NCBI GenBank assembly: GCA_023136145.1 | Contig: JAGLRU010000189.1 | Span: 1-8,067, forward strand | Source of the DNA: Alphaproteobacteria bacterium | GTDB taxonomy: Bacteria > Pseudomonadota > Alphaproteobacteria > Micavibrionales > UBA2020 | Direction of reading: 5' to 3' | Length of the DNA: 8,067 bases | Part shown: positions 1-5,440 of the stretch, in pieces | Layout: each line of letters opens with the position of its first letter | Position numbering within the stretch: the first letter of the stretch is position 1 | Position numbers and translations under genes: made by a program | The notes under the pieces: model-generated | The model's database searches: none | Seen by the model: the letters and a program-made list of their open reading frames with translations, nothing else | Told to the model about the DNA's origin: nothing

Positions 1-1
1 G

Positions 2-199
2 ATCAAAAAATATGGCTCTGAAAACGTTGTGTACTTTGACGAAAGCGGTTTTGTAAGCCACAAAGGACGGTTAAGCGGCTGGGCTCCAAGGGGGCAAAAA
101 CTCTATGCAGATGTTAAGGGAAAACGAGAAGAACGAACCAATTTACTTATGGCACAGCGAGACAAAAAATTGTTGGCACCGTTTGTTTTTTTATTTTAG
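2..199 (+). pseudogene. IS630-family transposase remnant (internal fragment)
   Basis: An open frame enters from the left edge and ends at TAG 197-199, giving 65 residues. It contains VVYFDESGF (residues 9-17), then GWAPRGQKLY and a basic RTNLL stretch ending in LLAPFVF. This is the pattern around the first catalytic Asp (here residue 13) of IS630/Tc1-type DDE transposases. The second Asp region (a D-N...H motif in this family) and the final Glu are absent. After about residue 62 the frame runs into sequence that is the antisense of the neighbouring GIY-YIG gene, so the element is cut off rather than frameshifted. The 5' part lies outside the window. Inference: a dead insertion sequence whose 3' half was lost by deletion or recombination. 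The family call rests on the DESGF and GWAPRGQ motifs. Confidence 0.75.
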
Positions 200-484
200 T
201 AAAGATGGATATAAATCATTCCAGAGCGGATTCTGTCCTTCAATCAGTTTTATTTTCCAATCGCGCTTCCATCTTTTAAGACATTTTTCACGGTGAATGG
301 CTGCTGAAGGGGTCGGATGAGTTTCAACATAGACAAGATTTTTTACAGTGTGTTTTTTGGTAAAGCCTTCAACACATCCGTTTTTATGCTAAAATACTCT
401 TCTGGACAGATTGTTTGTAACACCAACATAGAGTGTTCCGTTACGTTTGCTGGCTAGAATATAAACGAAATAACCTTCGTTCAT
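191..484 (-). pseudogene. Small GIY-YIG nuclease-domain protein, broken by an in-frame TAG
   Basis: From ATG 484 to TAA 191 the minus strand encodes 97 codons of a small stand-alone GIY-YIG protein, the usual size for this group. The N-terminus carries the two motif strands, YFVYIL (residues 5-10) and LYVGVTN (18-24), followed by the catalytic-type Arg in LSRR (about 28). Codon 32 is TAG (391-389), where related proteins have Glu in a V-Y/F-E-H-K-N-G context, so a single G-to-T change from GAG would explain it. The frame then continues uninterrupted through EGFTKKH and IHREKCLKRWKRDWKI, with the likely metal-binding Glu at 66, to NPLWNDLY. A good Shine-Dalgarno sequence (AAAGGAA) lies 9 bases before the ATG. 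The stop separates the motif strands from the Glu, so the product should be inactive unless TAG is read through or is a sequencing error. The 3' end converges on the transposase remnant. Confidence 0.8.
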
Positions 485-510
485 AAATTAAAATTCCTTT
501 ATTTACAGCC

Positions 511-630
511 GTCATTTTTGCAAAAGCAGGTAATCAGTACCACAGTTGTCATTTCTGCAAAAGCAGGAATCCAGTCAATTCTCTATCAGAAAAAAACTCC
601 AACTAGACCTCTGCTTACGCAGGGGTGACA
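511..630. repeat. Composite palindromic intergenic repeat, copy 1
   Basis: A full unit (about 547-630) begins TGTCATTTCTGCAAAAGCAG and ends GCAGGGGTGACA. Its two ends are inverted repeats of each other, and each end is itself a short palindrome. An extra half-unit head (GTCATTTTTGCAAAAGCAGG, from 511) lies exactly 37 bases before the matching point of the full unit. Copy 2 at 842-960 has the same head-plus-unit arrangement with the same 37-base step. This copy is more degenerate: its first hairpin loop is AAAA and its last arm reads CTCTGCTTACGCAGG. Repeats of the type GTCATTCCTGCGAAAGCAGG are common in bacterial intergenic DNA and resemble non-autonomous MITE or REP-like elements. No protein is encoded here. 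Confidence 0.85.
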
Positions 631-704
631 GGAAAGTAAAAGTTTTTAGAGGCAGCAAGTTTGTAGCAGAAATGTAGTCATTCTTCTTTTTTCATTTTCT
701 TTCT

Positions 705-780
705 TTATTTCCACTCAATTGTTCCGGGCGGTTTAGAGCTTTCTTTATACATGATCCGTAATATTGTGAAGGAAATAAAT
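705..780 (-). pseudogene. guaA 3'-end remnant (displaced GMP synthase tail)
   Basis: On the minus strand this segment reads ILRIMYKESSKPPGTIEWK followed by TAA at 707-705. The intact guaA at 1989 ends ISRIVYDITSKPPGTIEWE. Nine consecutive residues (SKPPGTIEW) are identical, and R-I and Y match at the right spacing upstream. At DNA level the match is imperfect, with many third-position differences, so this is not a recent copy of the local gene. Homology fades upstream of about 780, leaving only about 25 codons. Only the extreme 3' end is present, in the same orientation as guaA. The simplest explanation is a tail displaced by a site-specific integration at the end of guaA, possibly the original host tail or one brought in by an element. 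It lies between the two copies of the intergenic repeat. Confidence 0.8.
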
Positions 781-841
781 CCCCAGTAAACATGATAGAA
801 TTTCTACTATGAATAGATTTCATTTTTTTATTTATAATAGT

Positions 842-960
842 TGTCATTCCTGCGAAATCATGGAACTAGTACTACAATTGTCATTCCTGCGAAAGCAGGA
901 ATCCAGTTAATTCTCTGTTAAAAAAACGCCAACTAGACCCCTGCTTTCGCAGGGGTGACA
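842..960. repeat. Composite palindromic intergenic repeat, copy 2
   Basis: This is the better preserved copy. The full unit at 879-960 begins TGTCATTCCTGCGAAAGCAG and ends TTTCGCAGGGGTGACA. The left arm folds as CCTGC-GAAA-GCAGG, and the right arm is the complementary form CCCCTGC-TTTC-GCAGGGG. The interior shares ATCCAGTTAATTCTCTGTTA and CCAACTAGACC-like blocks with copy 1. A degenerate half-unit head starts at 842, with the same 37-base offset as in copy 1. Its right end touches the stop codon of the 160-residue gene (TAG at 964-962), so the unit sits directly at that gene's 3' end and could form the 3' hairpin of its mRNA. It lies in direct orientation relative to copy 1. Confidence 0.88.
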
Positions 961-961
961 G

Positions 962-1444
962 CTATTTTTGTTGTGTGCCCTCCAAATCTTTTTTTGCTAA
1001 TTTTATCAAGTCCACAAGACAACTATTCGTGACATCCCAATCATGATTAAGGTAATCAGACCAAAATTCTTGCTTTGATGACTCGTAGGAGTCTTTTTCA
1101 TATTGTTTTAATCTTTCTATAGCTTCGTCAGAGAAAAGAAATATGCCTATATCAATGGTTTTTAATATTTCTTCATTTGCTTTTCTTGATTTTTCCCTTA
1201 ATCTTTTTTCTTCTTCATCTGTTATCGTTCTTTCTCCTTCCTCTACTTCTATAAAACGATTTGAGAATTCTTTTGAGTAATGCAGGGCTTCAATTATTCT
1301 CTGATACGCTACTATCTTAAGTTCCCACCATCTTTCAGACCGAAATTTTCTTATAGAAAGCTGAAATGTCAAAAAAGTAGCTACGACGGCTACCACGATA
1401 CTACTGAACATGTTTGATTCTATTAAATATTCAAAAAAATTCAT
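962..1444 (-). CDS. Small single-pass membrane protein, uncharacterised
   Basis: The gene encodes 160 residues from ATG 1444, preceded by GGAAAG 9 bases upstream. There is one hydrophobic segment at about residues 12-30 (MFSSIVVAVVATFLTFQLS), then a basic stretch and SERWWELKIVAYQRIIEALH (37-56). A long charged region, probably helical or coiled-coil, covers about 60-95, and the C-terminus is acidic to mixed. The positive charges after the membrane segment suggest that the C-terminal 125 residues are cytoplasmic. The W-W-E-x-K-x-x-A-Y-x-x-I-I-E-A-L-H pattern recalls small uncharacterised proteins scattered in accessory regions of many bacteria; no function is known to me. The gene lies between an 18-bp guaA tail copy (ATG 37 bases after it) and the intergenic repeat, and it is visibly more AT-rich than guaA. 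It is probably cargo of an inserted element. Confidence 0.75.
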   Translation of the reverse strand: MNFFEYLIESNMFSSIVVAVVATFLTFQLSIRKFRSERWWELKIVAYQRIIEALHYSKEFSNRFIEVEEGERTITDEEEKRLREKSRKANEEILKTIDIGIFLFSDEAIERLKQYEKDSYESSKQEFWSDYLNHDWDVTNSCLVDLIKLAKKDLEGTQQK

Positions 1445-1480
1445 TAATTTTACTTTCCAATAATGTTTTTAAAAGAATCT

Positions 1481-1498
1481 ACTCCCATTCAATCGTCC
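1481..1498 (-). repeat. Second copy of the guaA 3'-end core (putative attachment-site scar)
   Basis: The sequence ACTCCCATTCAATCGTCC matches the real guaA terminus at 1991-2008 at 17 of 18 bases (one C/T difference), in the same orientation. On the minus strand it reads TIEWE followed by TAG, exactly how GuaA ends. Similarity stops abruptly beyond the core: the next bases differ completely from guaA, and no other GMP synthase residues precede it. A short, sharply bounded, near-identical core of this kind is typical of an att site left by a site-specific recombinase that uses a gene's 3' end. It separates the two small cargo genes. An att identity is inference; no integrase is present in the window. 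Confidence 0.65.
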
Positions 1499-1564
1499 TT
1501 GTGTATCTAGCTAACTGATATTGTAGGTCTAATTTTTTGTTTGCCGTATGTTTGCAGTTGAAAT

Positions 1565-1984
1565 TTATGATTTTTTCATGAAAACATCTCCAAGCCTTAA
1601 AAGACCTTCTTTTAGTTGAAATGCGTAGTTGATATATGTCCATACGTCAGAGTCAATTAAATTTGATCGTGGTAAGCGTGTTTCTTCGGTCAAGCCAGTA
1701 AAGAGTGAATATAGTCTATGTATCATATAATTTCTTTGATCATTAATCAGTTCTAGCGAGTCTTCCTCCTGTTTGTTTAGTAATTTTTTTGCTTGATTAA
1801 TCAGCATTCCTAGAGGTGCTTTTTTCTTCGGCTGAATTCCGTTTTTTGTTAAAAATCTTATGAGTGCTACTTCTAATCGCGAACAAGCAAGTGAGCAACA
1901 TCCGATTTCTTGGCAGAATTTATTATCTTCATTTAATAGTTCAAAAAACTGCACACCTGATACAGGTTTTCCACTATAAGTCAT
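1565..1984 (-). CDS. Small HEPN-like protein with an R-x4-H motif
   Basis: The gene encodes 139 residues from ATG 1984, five bases between the guaA stop and this ATG (a possible TTG start at 2002 lies inside guaA). The Shine-Dalgarno GGGAG lies in the last codons and stop of guaA. The protein is predicted to be mostly helical. Residues 32-47 (LACSRLEVALIRFLTK) and 58-88 lead into INDQRNYMIHRLYSLF, in which R84-N85-x3-H89 fits the R-x4-6-H signature of HEPN domains, commonly flanked as R-N-x-x-x-H. HEPN proteins include RNases of toxin-antitoxin and phage-defence systems as well as non-catalytic members. The motif is short and the overall family was not recognised, so the HEPN assignment is tentative. 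No antitoxin-like or nucleotidyltransferase gene lies beside it. The gene sits between two guaA tail cores and is probably inserted cargo, transcribed by read-through from guaA. Confidence 0.7.
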   Translation of the reverse strand: MTYSGKPVSGVQFFELLNEDNKFCQEIGCCSLACSRLEVALIRFLTKNGIQPKKKAPLGMLINQAKKLLNKQEEDSLELINDQRNYMIHRLYSLFTGLTEETRLPRSNLIDSDVWTYINYAFQLKEGLLRLGDVFMKKS

Positions 1985-1988
1985 ATTT

Positions 1989-3587
1989 TCACTCCCACTC
2001 AATCGTCCCCGGTGGTTTGGAAGTGATATCGTAAACGATGCGGCTGATGCCTTTAACTTCGTTCACAATCCGTACCGCCACTCGTCCTAAGAACTCATGC
2101 GGCAGGGCGGCGTAATCTGCGGTCATGCCGTCCACGGAAGTTACCGCGCGGAGAGCAAGCACATAATCGTAAGTTCTGCTATCACCCATCACGCCAACGG
2201 AACGAACCGGCAGTAAAACGGCAAACGCTTGCCATGTTTCATCATATAGTTTCGCTGAATGAAGTTCCTCAATAAAAATTGCATCAGCTTTTCGGAGGAT
2301 GGAAAGCTTTTCGGGTGTAATATCTCCGGGAATGCGGATGGCGAGTCCGGGGCCGGGGAAAGGATGCCGTTTGATAAATTTTTCGGGGATTCCCAAATGC
2401 AGACCGAGTGCGCGAACCTCATCTTTGAAAAGCGCGCGCAACGGCTCCACTAGTTTAAAGTTCATTTTTTCCGGTAGACCGCCGACGTTGTGGTGCGACT
2501 TGATTGTGGAGGAGGGTGCTCCTGTGTGGGAAACGCTTTCGATTACGTCAGGATACAGCGTGCCCTGCGCGAGAAAAGCAGCTTCTCCTGTTTTCGCTGT
2601 GGTTCCTTCAAAAACATCGATAAATGTCTTGCCGATGATTTTACGCTTTTGCTCCGGCTCGGTGATGCCTTTCAGCCGTTCTAGAAAAAGTTCCGAGGCA
2701 TCTTCATGCACTAGCGGGATGTTGAAATGATCGCGGAAGAGTCCGACTACTTCCTCCGCCTCGTTGTGCCGCATCAGCCCTGTATCAACAAAAATGCAAA
2801 CGAGTTTGTCGCCGATGGCCGCGTGAAGCAGTGCTGCTACGACTGTTGAATCCACCCCGCCAGATACGCCGCAAATGACGCGCTCGTTTCCAACCTGCTT
2901 GCGGATAAGCCCGATGATTTCGTCCTTAAAGGAGGCCATTGTCCAGTCGTTCCGGCAGCCTGCAATTTTCAGGACGAAGTTTTCGAGAATATGTTTTCCC
3001 TCTGGCGTGTGGACGACTTCCGGGTGGAATTGCACGCCGTAGAACCGGCGTTTTTCATCGGCGATGGCAGCAAAGGGGCAGCTTTTGTTTTGAGCGATAA
3101 CCTTAAATCCGTCAGGAATTTTTACAACGCTGTCCCCATGACTCATCCAGACTTGCGGTTTTGTGTTTTTCTCCCAGATACCATTGAACAATGGTGAGGG
3201 TGCGTCATTGATACTGATAAATGACCGCCCAAATTCGCGCTTGTTTTGTGATGCAACCACCTTTCCGCCAAGTTGCTTGCACATCGTTTGTAAGCCGTAG
3301 CAAATGCCGAGGACTGGAATTTTCAAGTCGAAGATTTCCTTCGGTGCGCGCGGCGAGTCTTTTTCTATCACCGATGCGGGGCCACCGGAGAGGATTATGG
3401 CTTTTGGTCTTAATTTCAAAATATCTGCCACTGGTGTATTGAATGGCAGTAGTTCGGAATAAACGCCGATTTCCCGAATCCTTCGCGTGATAAGCTGAGT
3501 CACCTGTGACCCGAAATCTAAGATAACCACAGTGTCATGGCGGTTGGCGGGTGTTGTTTTTAAAATGGAACTGTTTATGGATTGCAT
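1989..3587 (-). CDS. guaA: GMP synthase (glutamine-hydrolysing)
   Basis: This enzyme converts XMP to GMP using ATP and ammonia released from glutamine, the last step of de novo guanine nucleotide synthesis in the cytoplasm. It has 532 residues, against about 525 in E. coli. The class I glutamine amidotransferase domain (about 20-210) has the nucleophile Cys96 in LGICYGLQ and the His188/Glu190 pair in QFHPEV. The ATP pyrophosphatase domain starts near 215 with the P-loop SGGVDST (242-248). The C-terminal dimerisation domain contains HPFPGPGLAIRIPG and ends SKPPGTIEWE. All key residues are present. The ATG at 3587 has AGAGG seven bases upstream. The roughly 17-residue leader before HDTVVILDFGSQ is slightly longer than in many homologues. 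The gene is divergent from motA. Its 3' end is duplicated twice downstream, and the next gene starts five bases after its stop. Confidence 0.98.
   Translation of the reverse strand: MQSINSSILKTTPANRHDTVVILDFGSQVTQLITRRIREIGVYSELLPFNTPVADILKLRPKAIILSGGPASVIEKDSPRAPKEIFDLKIPVLGICYGLQTMCKQLGGKVVASQNKREFGRSFISINDAPSPLFNGIWEKNTKPQVWMSHGDSVVKIPDGFKVIAQNKSCPFAAIADEKRRFYGVQFHPEVVHTPEGKHILENFVLKIAGCRNDWTMASFKDEIIGLIRKQVGNERVICGVSGGVDSTVVAALLHAAIGDKLVCIFVDTGLMRHNEAEEVVGLFRDHFNIPLVHEDASELFLERLKGITEPEQKRKIIGKTFIDVFEGTTAKTGEAAFLAQGTLYPDVIESVSHTGAPSSTIKSHHNVGGLPEKMNFKLVEPLRALFKDEVRALGLHLGIPEKFIKRHPFPGPGLAIRIPGDITPEKLSILRKADAIFIEELHSAKLYDETWQAFAVLLPVRSVGVMGDSRTYDYVLALRAVTSVDGMTADYAALPHEFLGRVAVRIVNEVKGISRIVYDITSKPPGTIEWE
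1991..2008 (-). other. guaA 3'-end core, putative integration site, also carrying the downstream gene's RBS
   Basis: These last bases of guaA (ACTCCCACTCAATCGTCC on the + strand) recur at 1481-1498 with one mismatch, and as a diverged tail at 705-780. The 3' end of guaA is an established integration hotspot for genomic islands in bacteria. On the minus strand the core reads ACGATTGAGTGGGAGT; its GGGAG lies about eight bases before the ATG at 1984 and so doubles as a Shine-Dalgarno sequence for the small HEPN-like gene. An element inserting here would regenerate guaA while placing its first gene in a ready-made expression context. That role is inferred; the duplication itself is visible. Confidence 0.6.
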
Positions 3588-3793
3588 GTGTAAACCTCTG
3601 CGGTATTTTTAACAGTGGGTCGGATTTCATACAATCTTAAATTAATGCTCCTTTAAGGAGTTATCAAATCATTATTGAAAACAAACGCCAAAATAACAAT
3701 TTAAAGTTGTGTGTGGTGTTATTAATATTTTTACACTTCATGATGTAGCATTGTATTTGTCTGATTGTTTTGTCACAGACTGGGGTTCAGGGT
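3588..3793. promoter_or_regulatory. Divergent guaA/motA intergenic region with a small palindrome
   Basis: This 206-base AT-rich gap must hold the promoters of both guaA (leftward) and motA (rightward). The one clear structural feature is CTCCTTTAAGGAG at 3648-3660, six-base arms around a single central base, which could be an operator half-site pair or a short hairpin in the guaA leader, about 60 bases before its ATG. TTGAAA at 3675-3680 is a possible sigma-70 -35 element, but no convincing -10 box follows at 16-18 bases. No sigma-54 or sigma-28 flagellar promoter consensus is recognised. No guanine-type riboswitch is apparent. Promoter assignment is therefore left open. Confidence 0.45.
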
Positions 3794-4621
3794 ATGAAAT
3801 TTTCAATTGCATCTATTGTAGGTGCTGCTTTTGGCTTTCTTTTGGTTCTTGGCGCTATTGTTATGGGAACTAAGAATTATCTCGCTTTTCTCAGCATTGA
3901 GGGGTTTATGATCGTGGTTGGCGGTTCTTTTGCTGTTGCGTTTATGAGTTTTCAGGCAAATCACGTTATCGAGGCTATGCGCGGCGTTGGTCTTATGTTT
4001 AAACAAGCATCCGCCACGCATGAAAACCTTCATAATAACCTTAAGGACATTATTTCTTGGGCGAGTGTGGTTAAGGAAAAGGGCATGCGTGGACTCGAGT
4101 CGGAAGCGGACAGCGCAGGTATCAACGATCCATTCGTTAAATACGGCCTTAATATGGTCGTCAGTAATTATCAGCCCGAGGAAATCCGTACTATGATGGA
4201 AACGGCTGCGGACGGATTTTATGAACGCGATACCATCCCAGCGCGTGTGTTGATGGCGATGGCCGGTCATGCGCCTGCTTTCGGTATGGTAGGTACGTTG
4301 GTTGGTATGGTCATTATGCTAGGCAGTTTTAAGGATGATATGTCGGGCGTTGGGTCGGGATTGTCCGTTTCTCTATTGGCGACTCTTTACGGTGTTTTAA
4401 CGGCGCGTATGGTCTATATACCAGCAGCGGTGAAAATGATGCAAAAGCAGGATGGACTGAGGTTCCGCAATCACCTTATCACCGAAGGGCTGGTGATGCT
4501 TGTTGCCGGCAAGCCTCCGCGTCATATTCAGGATAGATTGAACAGCTTCTTGCGCCCAGAGAGCCAGAGTGAATTTGATGCCGGGGCGGTGGCGGAAGAG
4601 AAAGTTAGTGAGGACGAATGA
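3794..4621 (+). CDS. motA: Flagellar motor stator protein MotA (MotA/PomA type)
   Basis: MotA forms the ion-conducting flagellar stator ring around MotB in the inner membrane and drives the rotor through its cytoplasmic loop. Counting from ATG 3794, the protein has 275 residues and four membrane segments: about 6-26, 33-53, 152-176 and 188-210. The long cytoplasmic loop between segments 2 and 3 contains KEKGMRGLESEA, where the rotor-contacting charged residues lie in MotA/PomA. Segment 3 has GHAPAFGMVGTLVGM, with the conserved Pro (161) of the ion path, and segment 4 has GLSVSLLATLYGVLTARM. An in-frame TTG at 3770 exists, but the ATG is preferred because GGGG lies eight bases upstream and family members start with a short leader before segment 1. 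The stop overlaps the motB start by ATGA. Whether it uses H+ or Na+ cannot be settled from the sequence. Confidence 0.93.
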   Translation: MKFSIASIVGAAFGFLLVLGAIVMGTKNYLAFLSIEGFMIVVGGSFAVAFMSFQANHVIEAMRGVGLMFKQASATHENLHNNLKDIISWASVVKEKGMRGLESEADSAGINDPFVKYGLNMVVSNYQPEEIRTMMETAADGFYERDTIPARVLMAMAGHAPAFGMVGTLVGMVIMLGSFKDDMSGVGSGLSVSLLATLYGVLTARMVYIPAAVKMMQKQDGLRFRNHLITEGLVMLVAGKPPRHIQDRLNSFLRPESQSEFDAGAVAEEKVSEDE

Positions 4622-5394
4622 CCTCGCGGTATTACAAAAACAGGGGGCAGGAAGAACAAAGCGTTGATGACTGGCTGATGACTTATGCCGATATGGTCAC
4701 ATTGCTACTGTGCTTTTTTGCCATTTTTCTATCCGTCTCTGTCCCCAAGAAGGCTGAGTTCGCGCAGGCACGGCAGAAGGTGCTTGAAAAATTCGCGTCC
4801 CCGAACACGACTGAAGGGATATTTTCTCCGATGGCCTTGCCAAGAGGTGATTTCGATCCTGTTGAGGGCAGTCCTCCCGTTAATCCTGACATTATGCGTG
4901 GCAGACCGATGGAGGTTATGCCATTGACTGGATACCCGTCGATTGTCGGTAATCTTATTGATGACAGAGAGGCTGCTCCAAAACAGATCGGCGATAGAAT
5001 CACTACGATTGATATGAACAGTGCTCCGTTTTTCGCCAGTGGTTCTTCGACTTTGAGCGATGAGGGTAAGGCACTTCTGGAACCTGTTCTTGAGAAAATC
5101 AACAGCAAAAAGTTTAGAAATTATCAGATCACAATTGAAGGTCATACGGATGACTCACCTATAAACACCCTTCAGTTTCCTTCGAATTGGGAGTTATCGA
5201 CTGGGCGTTCTGCTTCTGTGGTTAGGTATTTTATGGAGCAGGGCATTCCTGCACAGAGATTGCGTGCTTCTGGATATGCCGATACTTTCCCAAAAATGCT
5301 TAATCGGGACGATGAGGGCAATCCGATCCCTGAAAATCAGGCTCAGAACCGGCGTGTCGTTATTAAGCTTGAGAGAATTAGGAAAGGCAAATGA
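4618..5394 (+). CDS. motB: Flagellar motor stator protein MotB (OmpA-type peptidoglycan anchor)
   Basis: MotB is the core of the stator: it carries the ion-binding Asp and anchors the complex to peptidoglycan. The protein has 258 residues. The N-terminal cytoplasmic segment is followed by one membrane helix at about 17-40, DDWLMTYADMVTLLLCFFAI, whose Asp25 in TYADMVTLL is the expected ion-binding residue. A linker of about 80 residues (roughly 45-125), proline-containing and acidic, includes the plug and periplasmic stem region. The OmpA/MotB domain covers about 130-254, with IEGHTDDSPI, NWELSTGRSASVVRYF, RLRASGYAD and NRRVVIKLE, including the Asp and Arg residues used for peptidoglycan binding. 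Translation is coupled to motA by the four-base ATGA overlap. The pair forms a two-gene operon; no other flagellar genes are in the window. Confidence 0.95.
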   Translation: MTSRYYKNRGQEEQSVDDWLMTYADMVTLLLCFFAIFLSVSVPKKAEFAQARQKVLEKFASPNTTEGIFSPMALPRGDFDPVEGSPPVNPDIMRGRPMEVMPLTGYPSIVGNLIDDREAAPKQIGDRITTIDMNSAPFFASGSSTLSDEGKALLEPVLEKINSKKFRNYQITIEGHTDDSPINTLQFPSNWELSTGRSASVVRYFMEQGIPAQRLRASGYADTFPKMLNRDDEGNPIPENQAQNRRVVIKLERIRKGK

Positions 5395-5420
5395 CGCTGA
5401 TATGAACGTGCGTATCAGTG
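5395..5420 (+). terminator. Hairpin between convergent motB and DUF3592 gene, possible weak terminator
   Basis: CGCTGATA (5395-5402) pairs with TATCAGTG (5413-5420) to give an eight-base stem with one G-U pair and a ten-base loop. It begins immediately after the motB stop and lies within the 46-base gap to the convergent gene. A run of five T follows only after nine further bases (AAAGACAGC), so it is not a textbook intrinsic terminator. It may still stabilise or end the motAB transcript. Read leftwards, no T run follows the stem. Confidence 0.4.
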
Positions 5421-5440
5421 AAAGACAGCTTTTTAAATAA

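Noticed and set aside
200..300. Remainder of the IS630 transposase continuing in another frame after 199.
   Set aside because: This stretch is fully explained as the 3' coding part of the GIY-YIG gene on the other strand, and no D-N...H motif is seen.
511..960. CRISPR array, because of recurring palindromic units.
   Set aside because: There are only two composite copies 211 bases apart, with internal inverted-repeat ends and no regular spacers or cas genes.
1479..1567. A minus-strand reading frame ending ...LARYTRTIEWE and stop, as if a second GuaA C-terminus with a different upstream part.
   Set aside because: Only the final TIEWE residues match GuaA. The open stretch before it is short, has no start of its own and overlaps the end of the HEPN-like gene in another frame. 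It is best explained as the att-like core being read in the guaA frame.
1985..2002. TTG start at 2002 for the HEPN-like gene, giving a 145-residue product.
   Set aside because: It would start inside the guaA coding end. The ATG at 1984 has a well-spaced GGGAG, and the extra residues are just the guaA tail read in another frame.
2189..3442. Several open frames on both strands inside guaA, including a 143-residue one on the + strand.
   Set aside because: They lie in other frames of a strongly conserved gene and have no recognisable domain or ribosome-binding site.
3770..3793. TTG start for motA eight codons upstream.
   Set aside because: The ATG at 3794 has a purine-rich GGGG at suitable spacing and gives the usual short leader before the first membrane helix.
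3803..5145. Minus-strand open frames of 138-155 codons opposite motA and motB.
   Set aside because: They are antisense shadows of well-supported stator genes, with no domain content.
3794..5394. Reading the pair as TolQ/ExbB and TolR/ExbD instead of MotA/MotB.
   Set aside because: The second protein has the MotB layout: TYADMVTLL helix plus a full OmpA-type peptidoglycan-binding domain, which ExbD and TolR lack. The first has the long MotA cytoplasmic loop.
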